Shown in pieces: positions 15,264-21,527 of a stretch of 33,604 bases of DNA (position 1 is the first letter of the stretch; every line of letters starts with the position of its first letter). The DNA is taken from the IMG/VR virus record IMGVR_UViG_3300023184_000340, positions 1 through 33,604 of that record. One strand, given 5' to 3'. This stretch comes from a virus. Under the pieces are notes generated by a model. The model had not been told where the DNA came from, ran no database searches, and saw only the letters and a program-made list of their open reading frames with translations. The translations under genes and the position numbers were made by a program.

Positions 15264-15970
15264 ATTGAAACCTCTTTAATTTTGTAATCGTGGAATATCA
15301 CGCCTTTTGTGGCATCGCCTACTTTGTGTGCTTTGACCCAACAAGTCTTGCCTGTTGATAACCTTCGTAAATGCCCTCTGCGGTCGTGTTGCCTTGGACT
15401 TGCGTGTGTGCCGCCTTGGTGCTGTGACCTTTCAGTGCTTGGCTCAATAACTACTGTCGTCCAATCGTAGGCTGGCATTTTCCCTTTGGATTGCTTACGT
15501 TGATTTGTAAATGTAGGCTTGACAATGGGTTTATGGGCTTGTGTTGACTTGGACATGGATTCAAGCCAATTAGCACAAAATGCAAGCATCATTTCAGCCG
15601 AGGCTTGATGCAGTTCAGCATCATCATCTATTGAGCCATAACGTAACATTTCACCATCAACTAAGTAAACCATTGATGGGCTTTTAATTGGCATTTTGCC
15701 AGTTTGTCCACGCCACATAGATATAACAATACCTTCTTGTGGGTTTGTTCCTACAACCATAAAAATGGTGCTGTATGAAACATGATTAGCAGTTTTTCCT
15801 CTCCAAACAACAATACTTTTCTCAAATGGTGGGCGCAACTTCATCAATGGCTCGGTTGCGGCATAAGTTCTATCGGTAACATAATCAGATAAATCAAACC
15901 ATTGCACATCAGTAGGGTCTATACCACCATCAAAAGCCATTTTTATAGTTTCACGAATTAAGGGAGTCAT
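15260..15970 (-). CDS. Conserved phage protein of unknown function
   Basis: A 236-residue protein. The N-terminal 140 residues are a mixed alpha/beta domain (SIVVWRGKTANHVSYSTIFM, GIVISMWRGQTG). The C-terminal third is a highly conserved-looking basic region (AYDWTTVVIEP, HASPRQHDRRGHLRRLSTGK, CWVKAHKVGD, FHDYKIKE) that I recognise from many phages, where it is annotated hypothetical. The His/Arg-rich end suggests nucleic-acid contact. ATGA overlaps with the genes on both sides. Confidence 0.7.
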   Translation of the reverse strand: MTPLIRETIKMAFDGGIDPTDVQWFDLSDYVTDRTYAATEPLMKLRPPFEKSIVVWRGKTANHVSYSTIFMVVGTNPQEGIVISMWRGQTGKMPIKSPSMVYLVDGEMLRYGSIDDDAELHQASAEMMLAFCANWLESMSKSTQAHKPIVKPTFTNQRKQSKGKMPAYDWTTVVIEPSTERSQHQGGTHASPRQHDRRGHLRRLSTGKTCWVKAHKVGDATKGVIFHDYKIKEVSI

Positions 15971-16215
15971 TCTTTAATTCCTTGATTCTGTTGGCTATCG
16001 AGATACCGAGAGTAGGAAAATCCTTCTTCAGTTCTGCTGTTCTGTGTCTCGCCTGTTCTATCGTCTTTGGGTTCATTGCCATTAGTGCGTAATGGTTTAT
16101 CAGGAAAGGCAGGAATGTCTCCTGTCCGTTGTAGGGCTTGAGTTGCGATAGCCAAGGGCATTGGGTAGCCTTCTCTGATTCGGTCAAGGATTCTGTTTGC
16201 GTCATTTATGGTCAT
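15967..16215 (-). CDS. Small conserved phage hypothetical protein
   Basis: An 82-residue protein with an N-terminal helical part (NDANRILDRIREGYPMPLAI, then ALQRTGDI) that resembles short proteins in other phages; the rest is polar and probably disordered. Another frame (15951-16205) is also open across this stretch. I choose this one because both its ends form ATGA overlaps with neighbouring genes. Confidence 0.65.
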   Translation of the reverse strand: MTINDANRILDRIREGYPMPLAIATQALQRTGDIPAFPDKPLRTNGNEPKDDRTGETQNSRTEEGFSYSRYLDSQQNQGIKE

Positions 16216-16568
16216 TTTCGGGTCAACTTTGCTATGTAATCACGAACAAAACTAGGCATTGGGGCAACATTCCTTGTGTCTTCCTCAATCTTTGCCAAGG
16301 CGGGGTCTTTAAAGTTGACATTGACATTTACAGTCATATCAGGGATTTCAGCCCCATCCCACCGCATTTGGTTGATGTAGACCAAGGGTGAGGGAATAAA
16401 CGCACCTTCTCCCTTTTTCCATTGGTCAGTGGTTTTCATCCATTCAACGTGCTTAATGATTTGGTCAGCCTGTAAGTCCAGTTTCAATTTGACCCATTTT
16501 GCTTGGCAAGTGGCTTTTCCACCCTTTCGTTGGCTTTTAGGCCATGCTGTCCAGAATTGTTCAAACAT
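16212..16568 (-). CDS. Replication-protein C-terminal-domain-like protein
   Basis: A 118-residue protein that matches the pattern at the C-terminal end of phage replication initiators and helicase-loader partners: FEQFWTAWPKSQRKGGKATC, then KLDLQADQIIKHVEW, WKKGEGAFIPSPLVYINQ and RWDG. The usual N-terminal DNA-binding domain is absent, so this short form may recruit a host helicase or loader (inference). AGGAG lies six bases before the ATG, inside the upstream zinc-ribbon gene, which it overlaps by 85 bases. Confidence 0.6.
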   Translation of the reverse strand: MFEQFWTAWPKSQRKGGKATCQAKWVKLKLDLQADQIIKHVEWMKTTDQWKKGEGAFIPSPLVYINQMRWDGAEIPDMTVNVNVNFKDPALAKIEEDTRNVAPMPSFVRDYIAKLTRK

Positions 16569-16681
16569 TCTTCACTCCTTTTAATAATTTGATACCTACC
16601 ACAACTACCACAAGTCCATGCCTCCCTGTTACCAGTTAGTTCATGTTGTCTTACTATCCCTCCACACTTACATACTCTCAT
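16484..16681 (-). CDS. Small zinc-ribbon protein
   Basis: A 65-residue protein with a CxCGG motif at residues 4-8 and CGSCGRYQII (24-33), a four-cysteine ribbon typical of tiny phage proteins. Its last 28 codons overlap the start of the next gene in another frame, an unusually long overlap. The ribbon is entirely outside the overlap, so the tail may be dispensable. The ATG directly follows a TAG stop of a 36-residue frame (TAGATG). Confidence 0.6.
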   Translation of the reverse strand: MRVCKCGGIVRQHELTGNREAWTCGSCGRYQIIKRSEECLNNSGQHGLKANERVEKPLAKQNGSN

Positions 16682-16792
16682 CTAGTAACCCCTATGTAGC
16701 CTTTTGGTGAGTGTTGGAACAAAGCATAGCCTTACCGCATCAAAATGAGGGTTCGCTCTTGCTTTGGATGTAGCCTTTCGGAGCCGTGTCAT
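16682..16792 (-). CDS. Possible 36-residue basic peptide
   Basis: The frame begins MTRLRKATSKARANPHFDAV and ends TKRLHRGY. Its ATG shares one base with the stop of the frame before it (TGATG), and its own stop touches the ATG of the zinc-ribbon gene (TAGATG). The joins suggest coding, but the stretch is GC-richer and lies beside a structured element, so it may equally be non-coding. Confidence 0.3.
   Translation of the reverse strand: MTRLRKATSKARANPHFDAVRLCFVPTLTKRLHRGY
16694..16781. repeat. Direct repeat of 14 bases
   Basis: ATGTAGCCTTTTGG at 16694-16707 and ATGTAGCCTTTCGG at 16768-16781, 74 bases apart and 13 of 14 identical, flank the small basic frame described for this stretch. The significance is unknown. 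Confidence 0.5.
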
Positions 16793-17127
16793 CACTTAGC
16801 ATTGAACAGACTTACATGGCATTGAGGCGCATACGCGAGGCTCTTGCCACTACCACCGAGTTCTATTCTTAGCCCACTCTCCCTGCTCTGGTTTGCTCGT
16901 GTTACAGGGTATCTCATGCCTAACCACCGACGTTCCGCATTAGGCTGTCCAAAAGCAAAAACCCCGCAAGATGCTCTGTGGTCTTGGCTCTTGGCATGAG
17001 CAACAACAAGACGATTGAACTGGTCAAAAGGCTCGCCATGCTGTACGACAAGACCACACAGAAACCTGCGGGGTTTAATAACCAGTTCAACGTCCTGATG
17101 CCACTCAAGACGGGTTGGATTATACAT
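16792..17127 (-). CDS. Questionable ORF across the structured region
   Basis: A 111-residue frame (start MYNPTRLEWHQDVELVIKPR) whose ATG overlaps the stop of the preceding gene by eight bases and whose stop overlaps the next ATG (TGATG). The protein is rich in Arg, His and Gly and unlike its neighbours. The opposite strand is also open over 16978-17166. A long inverted repeat and a second complementary pair run through it. The frame may be a by-product of a structured RNA, so I keep it at low confidence. Confidence 0.3.
   Translation of the reverse strand: MYNPTRLEWHQDVELVIKPRRFLCGLVVQHGEPFDQFNRLVVAHAKSQDHRASCGVFAFGQPNAERRWLGMRYPVTRANQSRESGLRIELGGSGKSLAYAPQCHVSLFNAK
16918..17094. ncRNA. Pseudoknot-like structured element (candidate RNA)
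   Basis: A small stem pairs GCCTAA (16918-16923) with TTAGGC (16940-16945). A long stem pairs AAACCCCGCA (16959-16968) with TGCGGGGTTT (17067-17076) and TGTGGTCTTG (16977-16986) with CAAGACCACA (17049-17058), around a symmetrical 8-by-8 internal loop. Within its loop, GACG and TTGAACTGGT (17010-17024, one bulged A) are complementary to ACCAGTTCAACGTC (17081-17094) outside it, which gives pseudoknot topology. Read leftward, the long stem ends in GCGGGGTTTTTGCTTTT, like a terminator. The flanking genes are leftward, so the minus-strand RNA is the likelier form. Confidence 0.5.
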
Positions 17128-17497
17128 ATTGTTTTGGATAAACCAAATTCTCACCTAATTTACTAGGGTATTTCAAGAAATCAAATGCCCCTACCCTGTG
17201 ATTTCCTTGCTTCAGGTCAGCCCCATCGTAGAGTTCTGTGGTTGTGCCTGCGCTTATCTTGGTGGCAACGGCTCTAGGACGCTTCTTCTCCTCCAATTTA
17301 GCCACTCCAAATCCCGTGATGTGATAGTAATCTCCTATCAAAACCACATATCCATAGTTTTCTAAATCATTGAGATAGCGTTCATAGTGATAGCCTTGGT
17401 TGCCTACCGCTTGGGTGGCATGGGTGAAGTCCTTGAGAGAGCAAGAAGAGTGTTCTAGCCTCTTTAAAAGTGTTGTATGTCCTAATTTGAGTTCCAT
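17120..17497 (-). CDS. Putative winged-helix phage protein, first gene of leftward operon
   Basis: A 125-residue protein. The N-terminal half reads as a winged helix (TTLLKRLEHSSCSLKDFTHA; YERYLNDLENYGYVVLIGDY, then YHITGFGVAKLEEK). The C-terminal part has TELYDGADLKQGN, AFDFLKYPSKLGENLVYP, a motif I recognise from phage proteins in replication regions. It is the first gene read from the divergent promoter region at 17.5 kb, where regulators often sit; self-regulation is possible. AAGGA precedes the ATG by seven bases. Confidence 0.65.
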   Translation of the reverse strand: MELKLGHTTLLKRLEHSSCSLKDFTHATQAVGNQGYHYERYLNDLENYGYVVLIGDYYHITGFGVAKLEEKKRPRAVATKISAGTTTELYDGADLKQGNHRVGAFDFLKYPSKLGENLVYPKQYV

Positions 17498-17628
17498 GTC
17501 AGTCCTTCTGTGATTGTTGACAGCCTATGCTAACTCTAAAAATAGTTTGTCAATATAGGGTTTATCCTAGTTCACAGGACTTTTTTAATCCTTGACAATC
17601 CTATTACCAACTTAAAAAGGAGTTAACA
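17498..17628. promoter_or_regulatory. Divergent promoter region with opposed TTGACA boxes
   Basis: A perfect TTGACA lies on the plus strand at 17517-17522, another on the minus strand at 17548-17553 (TGTCAA), and a third on the plus strand at 17592-17597. The plus box has AATAGT 18 bases downstream as a weak -10; the minus box has CATAGG at a similar spacing. The first two boxes form an inverted pair. They probably drive the leftward operon and the rightward operon in opposite directions. Confidence 0.45.
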
Positions 17629-17904
17629 ATGTCGGTAAAACCTAAAGATTTTCAACATGAGATTTGCGTCTACTTGGAGGGAATCGGAGAGTGCTTAGTA
17701 TGCTTTGACATACTGACACCTGGCGAGGAACTCGATCCTGACCACAACGATGACTATGAGATTGACTTTGCTGTATTTGATGAGCAAGACAAGCACATCA
17801 CCTACGACATTAACAAGAAGCAATACAACCACTGCGAGAACAAAGCAATGGAAGAAATGTTGGAGATAACAACACAATGGCACAAGGAATGGGAGTCTGT
17901 ATGA
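17629..17904 (+). CDS. Hypothetical acidic protein, first of rightward operon
   Basis: A 91-residue acidic protein (starts MSVKPKDFQHEICVYLEGIG; contains DPDHNDDYEIDFAVFDEQD) with two beta-like stretches, then a helical end. No family recognised. AAAAAGGAGTTAACA before the ATG is one of the strongest ribosome-binding sites in the window, fitting a first gene. It ends in an ATGA overlap. Confidence 0.7.
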   Translation: MSVKPKDFQHEICVYLEGIGECLVCFDILTPGEELDPDHNDDYEIDFAVFDEQDKHITYDINKKQYNHCENKAMEEMLEITTQWHKEWESV

Positions 17905-18086
17905 CATACCAAGAGTTATTTGACAATAAATACATGGGCTTTTACAAACCAACACTTTGGTGGCGCATCAAAATGTTTTTTGTTGGAAAAAAGATTGTGG
18001 AAGTATCAGAAGGAATAGTGACTGAATGGTATGCACATGATGGGAAAATTTATTTAACAGAATATAAATCATTGGGAAACAAATGA
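17901..18086 (+). CDS. 61-residue hypothetical protein
   Basis: Starts MTYQELFDNKYMGFYKPTLW and continues with WRIKMFFVGKK, a basic aromatic stretch that might lie on a membrane, then a beta-like end. I use the ATG at 17901, which overlaps the preceding stop (ATGA); the in-frame ATG at 17877 lies inside the previous gene. The end also overlaps the next gene by ATGA. Confidence 0.6.
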   Translation: MTYQELFDNKYMGFYKPTLWWRIKMFFVGKKIVEVSEGIVTEWYAHDGKIYLTEYKSLGNK

Positions 18087-18274
18087 CAAAAGCAGAGATG
18101 ATTCAGCACTTACGCATGGCGGCTTGCTCAGAAAATACCATCACGGGTATGGCAAATGCTTTTGACCTTGGTGCTGAACATGAGAGAGATGTTGTGTGTT
18201 CTTTGTTGTTTAACATGATTAAAGACATACGACTAGCCCAAAACATTGTTGATACGATTAGGGTGAGAGAATGA
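18083..18274 (+). CDS. 63-residue hypothetical helical protein
   Basis: Starts MTKAEMIQHLRMAACSENTI and contains ANAFDLGAEHERDVVCSLL, all predicted helical. The ANAFDLGAEHERD part resembles small phage proteins with AxxxGxExER repeats. ATGA overlaps at both ends place it within a strictly coupled series. Confidence 0.6.
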   Translation: MTKAEMIQHLRMAACSENTITGMANAFDLGAEHERDVVCSLLFNMIKDIRLAQNIVDTIRVRE

Positions 18275-18567
18275 ACGACAAACTTGACCAAGCATTTGAT
18301 TTACTGGAGTTTGATGTGACAGACCAGATTAGAAATAGCACATACCTTGCTGAACAACGCAAGATTTCTACTGGTGTTACGGATGGCAGTATTCAAAGGG
18401 CATTGGTCAGGGATTTGACAGAGAATCTACGCTCGTTACCAGTTAGTAGTGATCCGTTACTGTTGCGTAATGATGTGTTAGAGGAAGTGGCGGTTGAGTT
18501 GGCTAAGTTACCTTTTGGTGATACAGCCGCAAGTTATGCCGCATTTGTGAGAGCGATGAAAAGTTAA
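18271..18567 (+). CDS. 98-residue hypothetical protein
   Basis: Starts MNDKLDQAFDLLEFDVTDQI and is predicted helical throughout, with a C-terminal segment LPFGDTAASYAAFVRAMKS. No family recognised. Coupled to the gene before it by ATGA; the next gene starts 24 bases later with its own ribosome-binding site. Confidence 0.65.
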   Translation: MNDKLDQAFDLLEFDVTDQIRNSTYLAEQRKISTGVTDGSIQRALVRDLTENLRSLPVSSDPLLLRNDVLEEVAVELAKLPFGDTAASYAAFVRAMKS

Positions 18568-18590
18568 TATTTTTTAAACAGGAGTTAATG

Positions 18591-18734
18591 ATGGATAGAC
18601 CTACTGTGGGCATTACAGCCCCATACCGCAAGAGCGACTACACATATCAAAATATGCTGTTAGATCGCATCAAAGACCTAGAAACCTTGGTTGCCAAACT
18701 TGAGCAACGCATCAAAGTTCTGGAGGCAAAATGA
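18591..18734 (+). CDS. 47-residue coiled-coil protein
   Basis: Starts MDRPTVGITAPYRKSDYTYQ. From residue 22 it is a short predicted coiled coil (MLLDRIKDLETLVAKLEQRI, then KVLEAK). AACAGGAGTTAATG precedes the chosen ATG at 18591 with six-base spacing; a second ATG three bases upstream is the alternative start. It ends in an ATGA overlap with the next gene. Confidence 0.6.
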   Translation: MDRPTVGITAPYRKSDYTYQNMLLDRIKDLETLVAKLEQRIKVLEAK

Positions 18735-18931
18735 CACAAGATGAAATCATTAAATTGGCTATAAAGTGTGGATGGGATAACCCCGCAAACAACATGATGC
18801 CTTTGTATGAGTTTGCCAAACTGGTAGCAGAGAAAGAGCGTGAAGCGTGTGCATTGATAGCAGATGAGTGGAGTGGACATTTCCAAGCAAATGCAATAGC
18901 CCAAGCAATTAGAGCAAGAGGTGATGTATGA
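18731..18931 (+). CDS. Small conserved phage protein (MTQDEII...AIRARG type)
   Basis: A 66-residue helical protein: starts MTQDEIIKLAIKCGWDNPAN, middle LYEFAKLVAEKEREACALIA, end ANAIAQAIRARGDV. This helical pattern with a central EREAC recurs in small hypothetical proteins of many phages; the function is unknown. ATGA overlaps at both ends. Confidence 0.65.
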   Translation: MTQDEIIKLAIKCGWDNPANNMMPLYEFAKLVAEKEREACALIADEWSGHFQANAIAQAIRARGDV

Positions 18932-19110
18932 AAATACAAGATGAACTACAAGCCATCTATGAAGATCAAGCAGATGTTTACTATTGTTGCTACTGCTTGC
19001 AACCACAGGGTGAGAAGATTGGCTGTTGCCATGAAAACCACTTTGTCGAGTTCAAGTATCTTGATAACGACTGTAGACAGGAAATTGCACAGGAGATTTT
19101 AAATGGATGA
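18928..19110 (+). CDS. 60-residue cysteine/histidine-rich protein
   Basis: Starts MKIQDELQAIYEDQADVYYC. It has YYCCYCLQPQGEKIGCCHENH in its middle, enough Cys and His for one or two zinc sites, then a helical end. Probably a small zinc-binding protein; no family recognised. ATGA start overlap, and it overlaps the next gene by eight bases. Confidence 0.6.
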   Translation: MKIQDELQAIYEDQADVYYCCYCLQPQGEKIGCCHENHFVEFKYLDNDCRQEIAQEILNG

Positions 19111-19294
19111 TTTCAACCCAACAACCCGTATGTTTCCACGTTCTTTGCGTGAGGCATACCCAAAAGATTATGTCAACGAAAACATTATTGAAGGGCCGTT
19201 TTACAGCGCACCCAACATACACGACATACCCGTTTTATTTGCATTGATTGCTGTTCTCAGCATGATTGCAGTTGCTATTTGGAGATACTTTTGA
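19103..19294 (+). CDS. 63-residue tail-anchored membrane protein
   Basis: The N-terminal 40 residues are soluble (FNPTTRMFPRSLREAYPKDY, then VNENIIEGPFYS), and one transmembrane helix occupies about residues 43-60 (VLFALIAVLSMIAVAIW). The FNPTTRMFPRSLREAYP opening looks conserved in phages. It is a candidate inner-membrane protein with a cytoplasmic N-terminus; no role can be assigned. Confidence 0.6.
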   Translation: MDDFNPTTRMFPRSLREAYPKDYVNENIIEGPFYSAPNIHDIPVLFALIAVLSMIAVAIWRYF

Positions 19295-19476
19295 ACGACT
19301 ACTCAACCATACTAATGAGGATAGAACAATCGGTGAAAAACTTAGATAAAAAATGCTTGAACAGCAAGTATGATGGATTTATCCAAGACATAAGCGCAAT
19401 ACAGAATGATCTGGTTATGCTCAGTCATTGGATAGGTGAACAGCAAGTTAAACAGAGTCAACAAAATAGGAGTTAA
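19291..19476 (+). CDS. 61-residue hypothetical helical protein with TTG start
   Basis: Predicted helical, with the internal run RIEQSVKNLDKKCLNSKYDG. I start it at TTG 19291: this overlaps the previous stop (TTGA) and has GGAG six bases upstream. An in-frame TTG at 19279 overlaps that site and is rejected. No family recognised. Confidence 0.5.
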   Translation: MNDYSTILMRIEQSVKNLDKKCLNSKYDGFIQDISAIQNDLVMLSHWIGEQQVKQSQQNRS

Positions 19477-19478
19477 GA

Positions 19479-20045
19479 ATGAATGTATATCAAAAACTGA
19501 ATGAGGCACGAGCCAAGTTCCACAAGAAAGCCCTCAAGAAGTCTGGTCACAACAAGTTTGCTGGCTACAACTATTTTGAGTTAGGTGATTTCGTAATCCC
19601 CGCAATTGAAATATTTAACGAGGTAGGTCTTACTTCCATCATTCGCTTTGGAAAAGAGATTGCTGAGTTCATTGTTGTCAATACGGAAAAGCCTGACGAG
19701 ATCATCGTCTTCACAAGTCCTATGTCTTCAGCCGCCCTTAAAGGTTGCCATGAAGTGCAAAACCTTGGTGCTGTGCAAACCTACCTTTCCCGCTACCTTT
19801 GGGTGTCGGTGCTACACATAGTCGAGCATGATGCGTTAGACGCTACAACAGGCTCTAAAGCGGTAGAGGAAGGTACTCCTGATGAAGGGAGGATGCTTGA
19901 CTACATTGCCGCCATTGAAGCCACTACAACAGTTGACGAACTAAAGAACATCTACATCGAGGCGTTTGCGGCTACCGATGGAAACAAGGCATGGCAGACC
20001 AAAATGATTGCCGCCAAAGATGCAAAGAAGAAGGGGCTGAAATGA
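19479..20045 (+). CDS. ERF-family single-strand annealing protein
   Basis: A 188-residue ERF-type recombinase that anneals complementary single strands. Family features: the opening NVYQKLNEARAKFHKKALKK, GHNKFAGYNYFELGDF, and the core NLGAVQTYLSRYLWVSVLHI, VEHDALDAT; a lysine-rich end may bind DNA. It is followed directly by the YqaJ exonuclease (ATGA overlap) and an SSB-like protein, the standard exonuclease-annealase-SSB set. AATAGGAGTTAAGA precedes the ATG. Confidence 0.85.
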   Translation: MNVYQKLNEARAKFHKKALKKSGHNKFAGYNYFELGDFVIPAIEIFNEVGLTSIIRFGKEIAEFIVVNTEKPDEIIVFTSPMSSAALKGCHEVQNLGAVQTYLSRYLWVSVLHIVEHDALDATTGSKAVEEGTPDEGRMLDYIAAIEATTTVDELKNIYIEAFAATDGNKAWQTKMIAAKDAKKKGLK

Positions 20046-20659
20046 GTGAAGTAGAACAAGGTAGTCCAGAATGGTTCGCTTTGCGACTTGGCAAAGTTAC
20101 TGCTAGTCGAATCAAAGACGTAATTGCAATTACTAAAACAGGCTATTCAACAAGCAGAGACAAGTACATGACGCAATTGTTATTGGAGCGAATCACCAAT
20201 ACAGTAGCAGAATCTTATACCAACGATGCTATGACTTGGGGAACGGAGCAAGAGCCTTTTGCCAGAGCAAAATACGAGGGATATGCAAGCACCCTTGTTG
20301 AGCAGGTGGCGTTTATAGATCATCCAACAATCCCTATGTCTGGTGCTAGTCCTGATGGATTGGTGATGGACGATGGTTTAGTTGAACTCAAAGCACCCAT
20401 GAGCCACACGCATTTGGAAAGCATATTAGGTGGTATTGATGACCAATATATGCCTCAAGTTCAATGGCAGATGGCAGTAACAGGGCGTAGTTATACAGAC
20501 TTATGCTCCTATGACCCAAGGTTTCCAGAGCATTTGCAGTTAGTTGTTAAGCGAATAAATCGTGATGATGACTACATTGCAAAGTTGGAAAAAGAGGTTG
20601 TTAAGTTCTTAGCCGAACTAGACGACAAAGTTAACAAAGTAAATAAGATAGAGGTTTAA
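20042..20659 (+). CDS. YqaJ-like (lambda exonuclease family) recombinase nuclease
   Basis: A 205-residue 5'-3' exonuclease of the YqaJ/lambda-exo fold. QGSPEWFALRLGKVTASR (6-23) is the N-terminal signature, TWGTEQEPFARAKYE (65-79) follows, and the catalytic residues are D105 in GASPDGLV and E115/K117 in VELKAP. QVQWQMAVTGR (139-149) completes the core. The start is the ATG at 20042, overlapping the annealing gene's stop; an in-frame ATG at 19991 lies well inside that gene. It resects DNA ends for the annealing protein. Confidence 0.9.
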   Translation: MSEVEQGSPEWFALRLGKVTASRIKDVIAITKTGYSTSRDKYMTQLLLERITNTVAESYTNDAMTWGTEQEPFARAKYEGYASTLVEQVAFIDHPTIPMSGASPDGLVMDDGLVELKAPMSHTHLESILGGIDDQYMPQVQWQMAVTGRSYTDLCSYDPRFPEHLQLVVKRINRDDDYIAKLEKEVVKFLAELDDKVNKVNKIEV

Positions 20660-20660
20660 T

Positions 20661-20897
20661 ATGGAAAAACGTGATAACAGCGGCGTACTTTTTGCCAATG
20701 ATAAAAAAGACAACGAGAAAGCACCTAATTATAAAGGGAACATGATGGTAGATGGTCAAGAATATTGGCTATCAGCATGGGTAAAAGAAGGAAAGAATGG
20801 CAAATTTCTTGGTTTGGCAGTATCTCCACGGGATGCACAGCCACCAGCAAGCAAGCCTATGCCTAAAAACTTGGATGACGATCTAATCCCATTCTGA
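20661..20897 (+). CDS. SSB-like single-stranded DNA-binding protein
   Basis: A 78-residue protein with a compact predicted OB-like fold (SGVLFANDKKDNEKAPNYKG, then YWLSAWVKEGKNGKFLGLAV), a proline-rich linker and the C-terminal tail DDDLIPF. That tail closely resembles the bacterial SSB tip (DDDIPF) that docks host repair and replication proteins. It starts one base after the exonuclease stop. Size and pattern also recall DUF736-type proteins. Confidence 0.7.
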   Translation: MEKRDNSGVLFANDKKDNEKAPNYKGNMMVDGQEYWLSAWVKEGKNGKFLGLAVSPRDAQPPASKPMPKNLDDDLIPF

Positions 20898-20956
20898 TAT
20901 ATCAATGGGGAAAGCGTAAGCAAGTACCCACTAACTTAATTAACAGGAGTTCACAA

Positions 20957-21319
20957 ATGAGTTTTAATAGGGATTCACAAATGAGTTTATTAGACAAAAC
21001 ATGGTTTGGCGGTGGAGTAGAAAAGTTCTTTGGTTCACCCGCATTTAAGTTGGCAAGGAAAGACTCGCCACCAACGAGCAAACAAGCGGCATTACTGGTC
21101 AACACGACTAGCCTAGAACAGTTGGTTTACCAGACTATTGCCACATTCCCTGATGGCTGTATCCAAGATGAGGTGTTGGCAAAACTGCCAGGAAAGCCCT
21201 ACTCTAGCGTCACGGCAAGATTTAAAGGATTGCTAGAAAAGGGGTATATTGAGGATACGGGTTTGACAAGGGCGGGTATGTCAGGCAAACAACAACGAGT
21301 TTTAAAGGCAAAACCATGA
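20957..21319 (+). CDS. Winged-helix DNA-binding-like protein
   Basis: A 120-residue protein. Residues from about 35 on read SPPTSKQAALLVNTTSLEQL, FPDGCIQDEVLAKLPGKPYS, SVTARFKGLLEKGYIEDTGL and RAGMSGKQQRVL, a conserved phage winged helix with an Arg/Lys-rich wing. The ribosome-binding and start segment TTCACAAATGAGTTT occurs twice, 24 bases apart, so the ATGs at 20957 and 20981 are both possible starts; I use the first because AGGAG precedes it. Likely a regulator or DNA-structure binder. Confidence 0.7.
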   Translation: MSFNRDSQMSLLDKTWFGGGVEKFFGSPAFKLARKDSPPTSKQAALLVNTTSLEQLVYQTIATFPDGCIQDEVLAKLPGKPYSSVTARFKGLLEKGYIEDTGLTRAGMSGKQQRVLKAKP

Positions 21320-21426
21320 GTGAAGTCTTAATCTTTGTAGCAGGAATGATTGCACCTGCCTTTGTAAGTGCAGTCCTAACCCTCTTTAAATGCTTTGAGG
21401 ATGTAATCAAGAACAGGATTAAGTGA
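21316..21426 (+). CDS. 36-residue membrane peptide
   Basis: Starts MSEVLIFVAGMIAPAFVSAV and ends KCFEDVIKNRIK: one transmembrane helix (about residues 4-24) followed by a basic amphipathic tail. ATGA overlap with the winged-helix gene and TGATG overlap with the next frame. It could be a holin, an antiholin or an early membrane peptide; it lies next to, but on the opposite strand from, the lysis genes. Confidence 0.55.
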   Translation: MSEVLIFVAGMIAPAFVSAVLTLFKCFEDVIKNRIK

Positions 21427-21527
21427 TGGAAAGCCTACTTACCATCATTGTTCTGCTTGGCATAGGTGTCTGCATCGGTGTTATCGTTATAGGTGCAGTC
21501 CTATACATTAGTTGGGACAAAGACTAA
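21426..21527 (+). CDS. 33-residue membrane peptide
   Basis: Starts MESLLTIIVLLGIGVCIGVI and ends YISWDKD, a single glycine-rich transmembrane helix. Its ATG shares one base with the stop before it (TGATG). It is the last gene of the rightward operon, and its stop overlaps the end of the converging endolysin gene by four bases. No separate terminator is visible between them. Confidence 0.5.
   Translation: MESLLTIIVLLGIGVCIGVIVIGAVLYISWDKD

Noticed and set aside
15951-16205. Alternative 84-residue minus-strand frame
   Set aside because: It fully overlaps the frame at 15967-16215, which has ATGA joins at both ends and a recognisable N-terminus.
16741-16800. Possible tRNA (GGGTTCG word)
   Set aside because: No cloverleaf with acceptor, D and anticodon arms could be drawn on either strand.
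18647-19006. 119-residue minus-strand frame
   Set aside because: Opposite a chain of plus-strand genes joined by ATGA overlaps.
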